Shown in pieces: positions 20,262-29,423 of a stretch of DNA of 64,000 nucleotides. The translations under genes were made by a program, and so were the position numbers. Under the pieces are notes generated by a model. It saw only the letters and a list, made by a program, of their open reading frames with translations. It ran no database searches and was not told the DNA's origin. Source of the stretch: an uncultured Eubacteriales bacterium (GTDB taxonomy: Bacteria; Bacillota; Clostridia; Oscillospirales; CAG-272); contig CAOKER010000001.1 of the NCBI GenBank assembly GCA_948467545.1, forward strand, positions 223,477-287,476, given 5' to 3'. The stretch's first letter is position 1. Each line of letters begins with the position of its first letter.

Positions 20262-21077
20262 TTAAGTATATAATTCAAGGGTTTCAAGGGTTGAAAATTC
20301 GTCGAATCCAAAGCTTTCAATATAGCTTAATGCACCGTTAAAACCATACAGCAAATCGCCTGACTGATGACAGTCGCTTGAAAACGTTACCTTTCCGCCT
20401 GCCGATTTTATCATTTTCATAATTTCCGGAGACGGGTAGGGCGCGGTGCGGTATCCGCGTGAAATAGCCCCGGTATTTATTTCAAAAAGCACACCGCTTT
20501 TTGCCAGAGTGTTTACGGCGTCTTCGGCTGCGCAAAGATATTTATCGGATTTTTCATCGAAAATATCGTGTTTTTCATTAAATTTGGTCAGCAAGTCAAA
20601 ATGTCCTATTATGCTGCAATGCGTTTTCTCGTAAACCGATTTTACAAGCCGGAAATAATCAGCCGCATAGTCGTCGGCTTTTCCGTTCCAGTGCTGCTCG
20701 ATTGCTTCAACAATCGTTTTTTTGTCTAAATCAACGTCAAAAAAACGTCCGTTATGTTCTATATAATGTACGGAACCTATTATGAAATCGTAGCTGCCGA
20801 AGCTGTCAGACGAGAAATAATCCTTTTCGACTCCGCAGTATATTTTAATTTTACCTGAAAAATCCTCTTTGAGCTGTGATATTTCCTTGCGGTATTTTAC
20901 TGTGTTTTCATCTGTCATACAGTAAGAGGTATCACTTCCGTACAGCGGCGGCATGGAGGCATGTCCGGAAAATCCGAGCTCGCTTATACCGAGCTTAAGC
21001 GCCTCCTGAACAATTTCAAACGGTGTGTTTTTTCCGTCGCAGAATGTCGAATGAGTATGGTAGTTAAATTTTATCAA
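20262..21077 (-). CDS. hisK: PHP-domain phosphatase, histidinol-phosphatase type
   Basis: A metal-dependent PHP phosphatase. The N-terminal HTHSTFCDG, the ELGFSGHA strand, the YCGVEKDYF block, the IGSVHYI and IGHFDLL histidines and the C-terminal FSSDCHQ metal ligand follow the HisK/HisJ histidinol phosphatase family. At 271 residues it fits. No other his genes are nearby, so the substrate is inferred from family only. Confidence 0.82.
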   Translation of the reverse strand: MIKFNYHTHSTFCDGKNTPFEIVQEALKLGISELGFSGHASMPPLYGSDTSYCMTDENTVKYRKEISQLKEDFSGKIKIYCGVEKDYFSSDSFGSYDFIIGSVHYIEHNGRFFDVDLDKKTIVEAIEQHWNGKADDYAADYFRLVKSVYEKTHCSIIGHFDLLTKFNEKHDIFDEKSDKYLCAAEDAVNTLAKSGVLFEINTGAISRGYRTAPYPSPEIMKMIKSAGGKVTFSSDCHQSGDLLYGFNGALSYIESFGFDEFSTLETLELYT

Positions 21078-21258
21078 ATTATATAGTTCCTTTCCGATTT
21101 GTATTTCTGCAGGAACTTTTGCCCGGAAATACCTATCGTGAATTACGCTTTCAATGAATATAATATCATTTTATATTATTAATGTCAACGGTATTGATAT
21201 AAACATATATCTGATATTTATCTTAGGACAAAGATTTCGGCGATGATGAGACAATAAT

Positions 21259-21290
21259 AAAACCGCAAAGTTATACTTCGCGGTTTTATT
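21259..21290. terminator. terminator after spoIVB
   Basis: AAAACCGC (21259-21266) and GCGGTTTT (21280-21287) form an 8-bp stem with T-rich flanks on both strands, between spoIVB and the PHP gene upstream region. Confidence 0.75.
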
Positions 21291-21330
21291 ATTCTTCCTG
21301 ACATATTTAATCTTCTGATGTCGATGGGGG

Positions 21331-22650
21331 TTATTCAGCCTCCGGGGCTAACAGACCGTCGCTGCCGCGAAGCATATTTTCAATGAAGATACCGTATCCG
21401 CGCGTTGGCTCGCCAATCATTACATGAGTTACCGCTCCGACAAGCTTCCCGTTTTGAATTATGGGACTTCCGCTCATTCCCTGAATGATACCGCCTGTCA
21501 GGTTTATTAATTCCTGATCGCAAACTTCGATTATAAAGTTTTTGGTAGAGCTGTCGTCACGCGATATCTGAGCGATTTTGATTGAATAGCGTTTGATGCC
21601 GCTGTCGTCAAGTGTACAGAGAATTTCAGCATCTCCCTCGGTTATATCGGAGGACAATCCGATCGGCATAGGCTCTGTGTCTTTTGTATATTCCGGAATC
21701 TCCGAAAATACACCGTAAACTCCGCAGTCGCAGTTATACATCAGTGCTCCGAGCTTTTCGGAACCGAAATATCCCTGCAGTTCACCGGGAGCTCCTGCGC
21801 GTCCTTTTTTGATTCCGGAAATTATAACGTCATTTACCGTACCTCGGCGAAGAGGGACGAGCTTGCCGGTGTCAATGTCATAAATTCCGTGTCCGAGACC
21901 TGCAAAAGCGCCTGTTTCCGGAATTATATAAGTGACTGTTCCGATTCCTGCCGTACTGTCCCGAATCCATACACCGATTTTGTAGCTGTCTCCGTCAAAC
22001 ACGGGAGTAACCTGAAAGAGTTTGGTTTCACCGTCCCGCATAATTGTCAGCGTAAGAGTTTTTCCGTCGCTTTCACTGAGCAGCTCTGTCATTTGAATTA
22101 CGCTGTCGATTTCTTTGCCTTCAATTGCTGTGACGGTATCGCCTATTCGCACGCCGGCATTATAAGCCGGATTTATGGCACCGTCCGGACCGTTGACGTC
22201 GGACATTCCGACAATCAGAACGCCCTCGGTTGTCAGCTTTACCCCAAAGCTCATTCCTCCGGGATAAACCTTTACGTCGCGATAAACCCCGACGTCAACG
22301 TTTTTCAGAGGTATTACGCCGAAAAGCCTGGCTTCGCAGCTGTAATACTCTCCGAGTGATGCGGTTTTTATGCCGGAGGTACTGGCCGAAGCAACTTTTG
22401 CTCCGTCTGCCGTTCCTGCTGAGCAGGGAATACTTTCATCTCTGCAGTCTGTCCTGACATAGGATACAAGCGGAATGCGGATGCTATCCGCAAGCTCGCT
22501 TTCCGAATATACAGAGACGTATTCCGGCATGGAAAGGGAAAATGCGGAAATAACAGCGGAGACACATAGAAGTACACTGTAAACGGCCGAAGCAAAGCTG
22601 TAAACACCGCTTTTTCTATTTGCTCCTTTTTTAAAATTCCTTTTTATCAC
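21331..22650 (-). CDS. spoIVB: SpoIVB sporulation signalling protease (S55, PDZ domain)
   Basis: In spore formers SpoIVB is secreted from the forespore and triggers the SpoIVF complex that processes pro-sigmaK. It has one N-terminal membrane segment (about residues 20-42), a PDZ domain around residues 115-205 (GVLIVGMSDVNG to LTIMRDGETKLFQV), then the S55 protease domain with GLGHGIYD (catalytic His) and GGIIQGMSGSPIIQNGKLVGAVTHV (catalytic Ser). The start is GTG at 22650 after AAAGGATGG. In Bacillus spo0A follows spoIVB; here it does not. Confidence 0.93.
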   Translation of the reverse strand: MIKRNFKKGANRKSGVYSFASAVYSVLLCVSAVISAFSLSMPEYVSVYSESELADSIRIPLVSYVRTDCRDESIPCSAGTADGAKVASASTSGIKTASLGEYYSCEARLFGVIPLKNVDVGVYRDVKVYPGGMSFGVKLTTEGVLIVGMSDVNGPDGAINPAYNAGVRIGDTVTAIEGKEIDSVIQMTELLSESDGKTLTLTIMRDGETKLFQVTPVFDGDSYKIGVWIRDSTAGIGTVTYIIPETGAFAGLGHGIYDIDTGKLVPLRRGTVNDVIISGIKKGRAGAPGELQGYFGSEKLGALMYNCDCGVYGVFSEIPEYTKDTEPMPIGLSSDITEGDAEILCTLDDSGIKRYSIKIAQISRDDSSTKNFIIEVCDQELINLTGGIIQGMSGSPIIQNGKLVGAVTHVMIGEPTRGYGIFIENMLRGSDGLLAPEAE

Positions 22651-23289
22651 AACATCCGTTCCATCCTTTAAAAGATTTTTACCGTCGCTTGCAAGGCCGT
22701 AAATTTACGCTGTGGATTTACAGACTGCAATTTTGGACGGTCTATGATGCGCACACAGTTACATTATATAATTCAGTTTTGAAATTAAACAGATTTGGAT
22801 TTCAAACTGTTTTTATATAATAGTATTTGTGCACATAATTTAATTTGTGCACGAGGAACATGAATATGTGTTACAAAATTTTCAGTGTTTGAGCGATCGA
22901 CGTATTTACGCAGTTTTATTTACTTCTTTACTGTGATTGTCAAAAGTTCAAAATATATACATACATTATTTCTCGGGATATTGTATAATAACCATAAAGC
23001 TAATAATTTCGGTTGACATCTTAATTTCTCCGTATATAGCTGTGATGTTGCAAACCAAAATTTTTGCAAATCAAAATCGCAAAATATTTCGATTTTAATG
23101 AGATTCGAAGTACAATTACGGCAAGTCCGAAGCTTTGCGATATCAGGTTATGTTTTATTTCGTGCTGCGGAGATTTTGCATATCGCAGCCTTAATTATTA
23201 CGCTTAAAGCTTAATTTATATGATAGGAATTATTATAAAAATACCGAAAAGAAATGTTTGAGCCGCTGCATGCGGCGCGGAGTATTGCT
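22651..23289. other. 640-bp divergent intergenic region between spoIVB and pepD
   Basis: No gene is visible. It is very A+T-rich. It holds an inverted repeat, GTGCACA (22829-22835) and TGTGCAC (22846-22852), spaced by 10 bp, which could be an operator. It also holds a possible plus-strand promoter, TTGACA (23013-23018) with TATAGC 16 bp further on. A forespore-type spoIVB promoter would be expected here but I cannot identify one. Confidence 0.4.
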
Positions 23290-24765
23290 ATGAATTATGT
23301 TATTAGCGGACGCGAACCGGAAAATCTTTTTCATTTTTTTGAGCAGATTTCCGCAATTCCGAGAGAATCCGGAAATGAAAACGAAATTGCGGATTTTGTA
23401 TGTGATTTTGCAAAAAAACGCGGACTTGAATATATAAGAGACAATTATAACAATGTTTTGGTACGAAAGAGGGCGGCCGCAGGATATGAAAATCATCCTG
23501 CGGTATTGCTTCAGGGACATCTTGACATGGTTTGCGTTGCCGAGAGAGAAAGTAAACATGATTTTGAAAAAGATCCGCTTCGGCTTGTTTCGGAGGACGG
23601 ATGGCTTCACGCGGACGGTACGACGCTGGGGGCCGACGACGGTGTTGCCGTTGCTGCAATGCTTGCCGTTTTGGACGACGAGACCCTGCTTCATCCCGAA
23701 ATCGAATGTCTTTTTACAACCGAAGAAGAAACCGGAATGACCGGCGCGATGAATTTTGACGCCTCGGAAATTAGAGCTTCGGTCATGCTCAACCTCGACT
23801 CGGAGGAAGAAGGTGCTGCGACAATCGGCTGTGCCGGAGGAGCTGACGTGAATGTCAGAGTATCTCCCGAATATGTCGATTTGTACGGAAAATGTCTGAC
23901 GGTGACTGTCGGAGGATTTGCGGGAGGACATTCGGGAACGGACATTGATAAAGAAAGAATAAACGCGATAACGCTGACGGCGAGGCTTTTGTCTTCACTT
24001 TATAATATCATGCCGTTTAATCTGGTAAGTCTGGAGGCAGGCTCGGTAAACAATGCGATTCCCACAGATGCCGAGGCTGTTATTTCCGTCTCGGACGAGG
24101 CGAGTGCCGTGGCGTTTCTTGAGGATATGTTCGGCCGCGTCGGAGATGAATTTACTGAAGCCGACAAGGGGGGATATATAAAAATAAAGAAAACGGGCGC
24201 CGCCGGATTTACACGTACGAAAATGTTTACCTTTAAATCGACATCGAGGATTCTGTCGTTTATAAATCTTGCTCCCTGCGGAGTTATTCGCCGAAACAAG
24301 CAGGATTTTGTTTTTGCGGAGGCTTCGTCCAATCTTGCTTCTGTTCATTCCTTTGACAGCGGCGATATGGATATTTCGTTTTTAATACGTTCTTCACTTG
24401 ATGTTACTATTGATCATACGGTGGAAAAGCTGAAAACACTTGCCGTACTAACCGGGGGAGCCGTATCTGTATCCGGAAAATATCCCGGATGGGCTCCTGT
24501 TTACAAAACACCTCTTCAAAACCTCTTTATTAATGAGTACAAAACGCTTTTTTCCGATATTGAAGGGCCGTCTTTGACGCCGATTCATGCCGGACTTGAA
24601 TGCGGGGTTATTTACAGTAAAATAGTTTCATGCCGCGGTGCCGGAATTGATGTTATCTCAATAGGTCCCGAAATACGGAATATTCATACGCCGGAGGAGC
24701 GGATGAGTCTTGATTCTTTTGAGAGATTTTGGCGGCTTGTTACCGCTATGCTTGAAAAGCTTTGA
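23290..24765 (+). CDS. pepD: aminoacyl-histidine dipeptidase / peptidase D (M20)
   Basis: A di-zinc M20 cytosolic dipeptidase. Metal and catalytic blocks are visible: LLQGHLDMVCV, DGTTLGADDGVAVAAML, FTTEEETGMTGA, LNLDSEEEG, and the C-terminal SIGPEIRNIHTPEERM. Start ATG 23290 follows GCGGAG seven bases upstream and gives MNYVISGREPENLFHFFEQIS, the usual PepD N-terminus. An ATG at 23254 would add 12 residues. The product is 491 residues. Confidence 0.9.
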   Translation: MNYVISGREPENLFHFFEQISAIPRESGNENEIADFVCDFAKKRGLEYIRDNYNNVLVRKRAAAGYENHPAVLLQGHLDMVCVAERESKHDFEKDPLRLVSEDGWLHADGTTLGADDGVAVAAMLAVLDDETLLHPEIECLFTTEEETGMTGAMNFDASEIRASVMLNLDSEEEGAATIGCAGGADVNVRVSPEYVDLYGKCLTVTVGGFAGGHSGTDIDKERINAITLTARLLSSLYNIMPFNLVSLEAGSVNNAIPTDAEAVISVSDEASAVAFLEDMFGRVGDEFTEADKGGYIKIKKTGAAGFTRTKMFTFKSTSRILSFINLAPCGVIRRNKQDFVFAEASSNLASVHSFDSGDMDISFLIRSSLDVTIDHTVEKLKTLAVLTGGAVSVSGKYPGWAPVYKTPLQNLFINEYKTLFSDIEGPSLTPIHAGLECGVIYSKIVSCRGAGIDVISIGPEIRNIHTPEERMSLDSFERFWRLVTAMLEKL

Positions 24766-24810
24766 ACTTTGCGTTCTGCAAAACAATTAACGGAAGGTAT
24801 TGTCATAAAG

Positions 24811-25788
24811 ATGAAGAAAATTTTTACGGTAATATGCTTGTCGCTTGCAATGATTTTGACAGGCTGTGCAGAAATTAATCCGCCTGCCGAGAATGAAAAA
24901 ATCTCGGTTGTCGCAACAATTTTTCCATGCTATGATTTTGCAAGGCAGGTTGGCGGAGACTGTGCGGACGTTACTCTGCTGATACCGCCGGGAAGTGAGA
25001 GCCATAGCTACGAACCGACTTCTGCCGATATTATTAAAATAAGTGGGTGTGATTTGTTTATATATGTCGGAGGAGAATCCGATAAATGGGTAGATGAAAT
25101 TATCGGTTCGGTAAAGCCCGGAGACAAAGGGCTCAGAACTCTTAAGCTTATGGATTGTGTTTCGGTGCTTGAAGAAGACCTTACCGGAATTGTATCGGAT
25201 GAGGATGAGCAGGCCGAGGACGGCGACGACAGCGCTGAGCATAGCGCTCATGAAGACGAATACGACGAGCATGTCTGGACTTCTTTGAGAAATGCGGAGA
25301 AAATTTTAACGTCGGTGGAGGCTGTTTTTTCTGAGCTTGATCCCGAAAATTCTGATATATTTGAAAAAAACTGCGCGTCATATGTTTCGGATATTTCCGA
25401 CTTGGATTCAAAATTTACCGAGCTTTTTAACTCGGTGACGGATAAGACTATGATTTTTGCGGATCGTTTTCCTTTTCTCTATTTTACCCGTGATTATGAA
25501 ATTCCATACTACGCTGCTTTTCCCGGATGCGCGTCTCAGACAGAACCGAGTATACTTGTAATTTCAAAGCTTATTGACAAGGTAAAGGAAGCGAAAATTA
25601 AAACGGTTTATTATATGGATTTTTCAAGTTCAAAAACCGCCGCAAGTATATCGGAAGCTACCGGTGCGGAAACTGCGTGTCTCTATTCATGTCATAATGT
25701 TACGGATGAACAGCTCAAAAGCGGAGTTACTTATCTTTCTCTGATGACTGAAAATTACAACACGATAAAAAATGCCTTTGAAAAATAA
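24811..25788 (+). CDS. zinc/manganese ABC transporter substrate-binding lipoprotein (ZnuA-like)
   Basis: A cluster 9 metal-binding protein held to the outer face of the membrane. The signal peptide ends in a lipobox, ILTGC (about residue 20). The first metal ligand lies in PGSESHSYEPT. An acidic, His-containing loop follows (residues about 130-155: DEDEQAEDGDDSAEHSAHEDEYDEHVW), typical of zinc-type members. The C-terminal domain contains YYMDFSSSKTAASI. No permease or ATPase gene is adjacent, so it must work with a transporter encoded elsewhere. Confidence 0.85.
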   Translation: MKKIFTVICLSLAMILTGCAEINPPAENEKISVVATIFPCYDFARQVGGDCADVTLLIPPGSESHSYEPTSADIIKISGCDLFIYVGGESDKWVDEIIGSVKPGDKGLRTLKLMDCVSVLEEDLTGIVSDEDEQAEDGDDSAEHSAHEDEYDEHVWTSLRNAEKILTSVEAVFSELDPENSDIFEKNCASYVSDISDLDSKFTELFNSVTDKTMIFADRFPFLYFTRDYEIPYYAAFPGCASQTEPSILVISKLIDKVKEAKIKTVYYMDFSSSKTAASISEATGAETACLYSCHNVTDEQLKSGVTYLSLMTENYNTIKNAFEK

Positions 25789-25896
25789 TTAACGGAAAAT
25801 ATCTGACGTGTTGATTAAGGCGGTCTGAGACATTAGCTTGTATAAAATTCAGATTTTGCTTCATTTATCTGTATATTAGATAAACTGTAAACTTTT

Positions 25897-25924
25897 TTGA
25901 CAATGCTTGTATTGTTAATAAAAT
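25897..25924 (+). promoter_or_regulatory. promoter upstream of the membrane-protein gene
   Basis: TTGACA (25897-25902) and TAAAAT (25919-25924) are separated by 16 bp, about 108 bp before the start chosen for the next gene. Confidence 0.55.
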
Positions 25925-26031
25925 AAGTTTAATATAAAATAAATGCTTTTATTTATATCAGTTTTTACAATTTTACACGATGATATTAACTGTGTTTTTT
26001 GAAAGGAGTATGTAACCGCTTAACGTCGGTT

Positions 26032-26631
26032 ATGCTTTGTTATATGATGCGCTTTCTTAAGGAGAATATGCCGACTGTTACCAAGATGATTGTCAATCAG
26101 CTCGGTATGATGATTTTTGGTCTGGTACTTTCGATGGCTACTTCACAGAATGACACGCTTTTTCTGCTTGCAAGTGTTTTTTCTGTATGCTTTTACATGT
26201 TTCTTGTATATACTGTCGGATGGGAGCTCGGAGCGAAGGATAAAGTTCGTCTTGACGGCGGAAGAATAGCTTATACTCCGTTTAAAGGCGCTCTTATTTC
26301 TCTTGCAGCAAATTCTGTAAATCTCATTTTGGGTATTTTGATAGTTATAGGGTACTATTCTCTTGATCCCTCCTGCCGTGCTATGCATGAAGCTCTTTCT
26401 CCGGTATGGGCGGCAAATCTTTACGGTACCGCATCGGTAATCGCACGTTTTATCGAAGCTATGTATATAGGTATAATTCAAACTTATTCTCCGTATAATC
26501 CTTTCGTTTTTATACTGATAGTTTTTCCGGCTGTTATTTTCAGCGGTCTGGGTTATTTTCTTGCTATAAAAGGAAAAAGTATCTCCGGTATGCTTGGAAT
26601 AAACAGAAATAGGACTAAAAAAGATAAATAG
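26032..26631 (+). CDS. integral membrane protein of unknown function
   Basis: About 199 residues with four to five hydrophobic segments (around residues 20-45, 48-62, 87-108 and 160-180) and a short basic C-terminus (NRNRTKKDK). I do not recognise the family. GAAAGGAG lies at 26001-26008, but the nearest ATG (26010) is followed at once by TAA. The first usable ATG is at 26032, with others at 26044 and 26047. It sits 60 bp before the amidase gene and may be co-transcribed with it. Confidence 0.6.
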   Translation: MLCYMMRFLKENMPTVTKMIVNQLGMMIFGLVLSMATSQNDTLFLLASVFSVCFYMFLVYTVGWELGAKDKVRLDGGRIAYTPFKGALISLAANSVNLILGILIVIGYYSLDPSCRAMHEALSPVWAANLYGTASVIARFIEAMYIGIIQTYSPYNPFVFILIVFPAVIFSGLGYFLAIKGKSISGMLGINRNRTKKDK

Positions 26632-26737
26632 AACTGTCAGTCAGTTCGGAAAAGTCATACAGGCACCCTCCATTGCATATATTTTACCGTGATTGTCTAT
26701 AGCTTATGCGGTATTTGAAGTGGTGGGTGATTGTATT

Positions 26738-27478
26738 TTGTCAGAAAAAAAAGAGAATGCATTTCAATATACGATTAAATATATATTCTTTGCTGCCGTG
26801 CTTCTCGTTGTTGCGGCGTTGCTGTATTATGCTTACGATAGGTTTATTCCGCATGAGCGCGCCCTTTATCCGGTAAGCTCGGAGCCGTTTGGAACGGTGA
26901 TTATTGATGCCGGGCACGGGGGAATGGACGGCGGTGCGGTTTCGGACGGCGGAACGCTTGAAAAAGACTTGAATCTTGAAATTTCGCTTTTGCTGAGAGA
27001 CGTTCTTCAGGCATCCGGAGTTCAGGTGATTCTTACGCGTGATTCCGATGAGATGCTCGACTGCAATGCGAAAGGCGGAAGCCGTAAAACCAGAGATCTG
27101 CGTGCAAGAGTTGAAATAGCTGAGGCGAATCCCGACGCATTGTTTGTAAGCATACATATGAATAAATTTCCTTCGGCATCTGTTTCGGGAGTTCAGCTCT
27201 ATTATTCTCCGAATAATCCGGAAAGCGAGATACTTGCGCAGACGATTCAGTCATCTGTAAAATCTTTGCTCCAGCCTGATAACAATCGTCCGCTTAAAGC
27301 GGCGGATTCAAAGATTTATGTTCTTAATCGGACAAAAAATCCTGCTGTTCTCGTTGAATGCGGCTTTTTGTCAAATTATGATGAGGAACAGCTTCTGCTT
27401 GATAATGTATATAGGCATAAATTGACGCTTACAATAGCCGCTTCGGTAATCGATTATCTTGAGGGACAGTATAATTAA
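26738..27478 (+). CDS. cwlD: N-acetylmuramoyl-L-alanine amidase, CwlD-like
   Basis: A zinc amidase of the Amidase_3 family. After one N-terminal membrane anchor (about residues 10-32) come VIIDAGHGGMDGGAV (first His), EKDLNLEIS (Glu), VSIHMNKF (second His) and PAVLVECGFLSN (catalytic Glu). CwlD makes muramic lactam in spore cortex, and its size (246 residues) and anchor agree with that. The start is probably TTG 26738, after GGTGGGTG. The symbol is tentative within the amidase family. Confidence 0.8.
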   Translation: MSEKKENAFQYTIKYIFFAAVLLVVAALLYYAYDRFIPHERALYPVSSEPFGTVIIDAGHGGMDGGAVSDGGTLEKDLNLEISLLLRDVLQASGVQVILTRDSDEMLDCNAKGGSRKTRDLRARVEIAEANPDALFVSIHMNKFPSASVSGVQLYYSPNNPESEILAQTIQSSVKSLLQPDNNRPLKAADSKIYVLNRTKNPAVLVECGFLSNYDEEQLLLDNVYRHKLTLTIAASVIDYLEGQYN

Positions 27479-27513
27479 ATATATCTCTCATATTCTGAAA
27501 GGAATGGTCAAAA

Positions 27514-28929
27514 TTGAAGGGAGTTAAAACATTATATATATGTACGGAATGCGGTTACAGGAGCTCTAAATGGCTTGGAAAATGTCCGGGCTGCGGTGAA
27601 TGGAACTGCATGGAAGAGCATACGGAAACTACTTCGGATAAAAAGAGTGTATCTGCAAACCCTGTCTCCGTGCTTATTAATGAAGATCCGGCGGAACGTA
27701 TCTCGGATTTGACTGTGCCGAGCTTTATCAGAACGGAAACCGGTATGAAAGAACTTGACCGCGTACTCGGAGGAGGGCTTGTCAGCGGGTCTGTTGTTCT
27801 TTTGACGGGAGAGCCCGGAATCGGTAAGTCGACTCTTTTGCTTCAGATTTCGGATATTCTGTGCCGTACAAGGCGGGTACTTTATGTGTCCGGGGAAGAA
27901 TCGCGCGGGCAGATTAAGCTGCGGGCGAAACGCCTCGGGACAGTAGGCGACGAACTTTTTGTATACACGAATCCGAATGTTGACAGCATAGTTGAAGAGT
28001 CGAAAAAGCTTGAACCTAATATACTCATAATAGATTCAATTCAGACTGTTTTTACAGAACGCGTGTCCTCGTCTCCCGGAAGTATCACGCAAATTAAGGA
28101 AACCGCGTCACAGCTGATAAGTTTTGCAAAGGGAAGCGGTACGTCGGTTATTCTTGTCGGTCATGTAAATAAAGAAGGAAGCATAGCCGGGCCGAAGATG
28201 CTCGAACATATGGTTGACGCTGTTCTTTGCTTTGAGGGCGAAAAGCAGATGGCGTACCGCGTTATCAGGGCGGCAAAAAACCGTTTCGGTTCTACCAATG
28301 AAATCGGCGTTTTTGAAATGACCGGAGAAGGACTTGCGGAGGTTCCGAATCCTTCTGAGGCCCTGCTTGAGGGAAGACCTAAGAATATGTCGGGAAACTG
28401 TGCGGTGTGTGTGATAGAGGGAACACGGCCGATAATTGCCGAAATTCAAGCGCTTGCGGCTCCGACTGCTTTTTCGGCACCTCGCAGAACAATCAACGGA
28501 CTTGATTATAACCGTGTATATCTTATGCTTGCAATATTGGAAAAACGTCTGGGGATTCCGTTTTCAAAATTTGATGTTTATCTGAATGTGGTCGGAGGTA
28601 TTCATATAGATGAGCCTGCTGCGGATCTTGCAGTATGTATGGCGCTGATTTCAAGTATGAGAGATATTCCGGTAAGTGACGGATTGATCGCGGTGGGCGA
28701 GGTCGGTCTCTCCGGTGAGACCCGCTCTGTGCCGGATATCGAAAAACGTCTCGGCGAGGCTCGGCGTCTGGGTTTCGGTGAATTTGTTATGCCTCGCCCT
28801 CGAAAAAGTAAGCTTCACTGTGCATCCGATATGAAGCTTTATTATACTGGAGGAATATTCGAGCTTCTTAAAATTTTTGCAGAATCGGAAAAACGAAAGG
28901 AATCGGAGCAGCAGAAGAAAAACGGATAA
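27514..28929 (+). CDS. radA: DNA repair protein RadA
   Basis: A RecA-like helicase acting on recombination intermediates. It has an N-terminal zinc finger (CTECGYRSSKWLGKCPGC), Walker A GEPGIGKSTLL, the RadA-specific KNRFGSTNEIG motif, and a C-terminal Lon-protease-like domain (VYLNVVGGIHIDEPAADLAVCMAL). The start is TTG at 27514, 11 bases after GAAAGG. No ATG is in a suitable place. The product is 471 residues. Confidence 0.95.
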   Translation: MKGVKTLYICTECGYRSSKWLGKCPGCGEWNCMEEHTETTSDKKSVSANPVSVLINEDPAERISDLTVPSFIRTETGMKELDRVLGGGLVSGSVVLLTGEPGIGKSTLLLQISDILCRTRRVLYVSGEESRGQIKLRAKRLGTVGDELFVYTNPNVDSIVEESKKLEPNILIIDSIQTVFTERVSSSPGSITQIKETASQLISFAKGSGTSVILVGHVNKEGSIAGPKMLEHMVDAVLCFEGEKQMAYRVIRAAKNRFGSTNEIGVFEMTGEGLAEVPNPSEALLEGRPKNMSGNCAVCVIEGTRPIIAEIQALAAPTAFSAPRRTINGLDYNRVYLMLAILEKRLGIPFSKFDVYLNVVGGIHIDEPAADLAVCMALISSMRDIPVSDGLIAVGEVGLSGETRSVPDIEKRLGEARRLGFGEFVMPRPRKSKLHCASDMKLYYTGGIFELLKIFAESEKRKESEQQKKNG

Positions 28930-29032
28930 ATTGTTTTTCTGAGGATGCTTTGGCTGTTTTTTAACCGCATGAATAAGCAATATTGTATGTTGCGCTTATA
29001 AATAGAATGCCCTTTTTGTGCATATTTACATA

Positions 29033-29061
29033 TTGCTTTTTTTTGCCATAAGTGATATACT
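29033..29061 (+). promoter_or_regulatory. tRNA-Trp promoter
   Basis: TTGCTT (29033-29038) and TATACT (29056-29061), 17 bp apart with an extended TGa before the -10. The tRNA begins 21 bp downstream. The 150 bp between radA and this promoter contains nothing else I can identify. Confidence 0.65.
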
Positions 29062-29082
29062 ATTATAGTATTTAATAGTTTT

Positions 29083-29158
29083 AGGGGTATAGCTCAGTTG
29101 GTAGAGCAGCGGTCTCCAAAACCGCGTGTCCAGAGTTCGAGTCTTTGTGCCCCTGCCA
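29083..29158 (+). tRNA. trnW: tRNA-Trp (anticodon CCA), integration target
   Basis: A complete cloverleaf: acceptor stem AGGGGTA/TGCCCCT, D arm AGCTCAGTTGGTAGAGC, anticodon stem GCGGT/ACCGC with loop CTCCAAA (anticodon CCA), T arm with GTTCGAGTC. The 3' CCA is encoded. The 3' half from 29114 is duplicated downstream, marking this gene as the attachment site for the elements that follow. The tRNA remains intact. Confidence 0.97.
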
Positions 29159-29161
29159 ATG
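29114..29161 (+). repeat. att site 1 (attL, 3' half of tRNA-Trp)
   Basis: These 48 bp are identical to 45869-45916, and 46 of them to 56197-56242. The repeat begins in the anticodon loop and runs just past the CCA end. This is the usual position of a tyrosine-recombinase core site. Confidence 0.93.
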
Positions 29162-29165
29162 CCTT

Positions 29166-29206
29166 GAAAGCCTTAAGTTTCTAAGAAACTCAAGGCTTTC
29201 TCTTTG
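29166..29206 (+). terminator. terminator immediately after tRNA-Trp
   Basis: GAAAGCCTT pairs with AAGGCTTTC (9 bp), with an inner AGTTTC/GAAACT stem and a T-rich tail. It lies inside element 1, so the element supplies the tRNA terminator. From 29207 to the integrase stop I see no gene. Confidence 0.8.
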
Positions 29207-29423
29207 CTTAAATTGTGCTGATTTCAGGCAGTTTTCTCTTTCATCCACTTGACAACGGCTGTTATCCGCTCCGGAACGGTGGCATACAAATTTATCGCTC
29301 CGTATGCTGCATCATCAAAACAGCATCACGGAGCACCGTACGATCATCCTCTGAAACGGTCAGGGAGAGCGTTTTTGCACTCTCCCTTTTCTTTGTTTAC
29401 TGCGTATCAATTTCTGACTGTTC

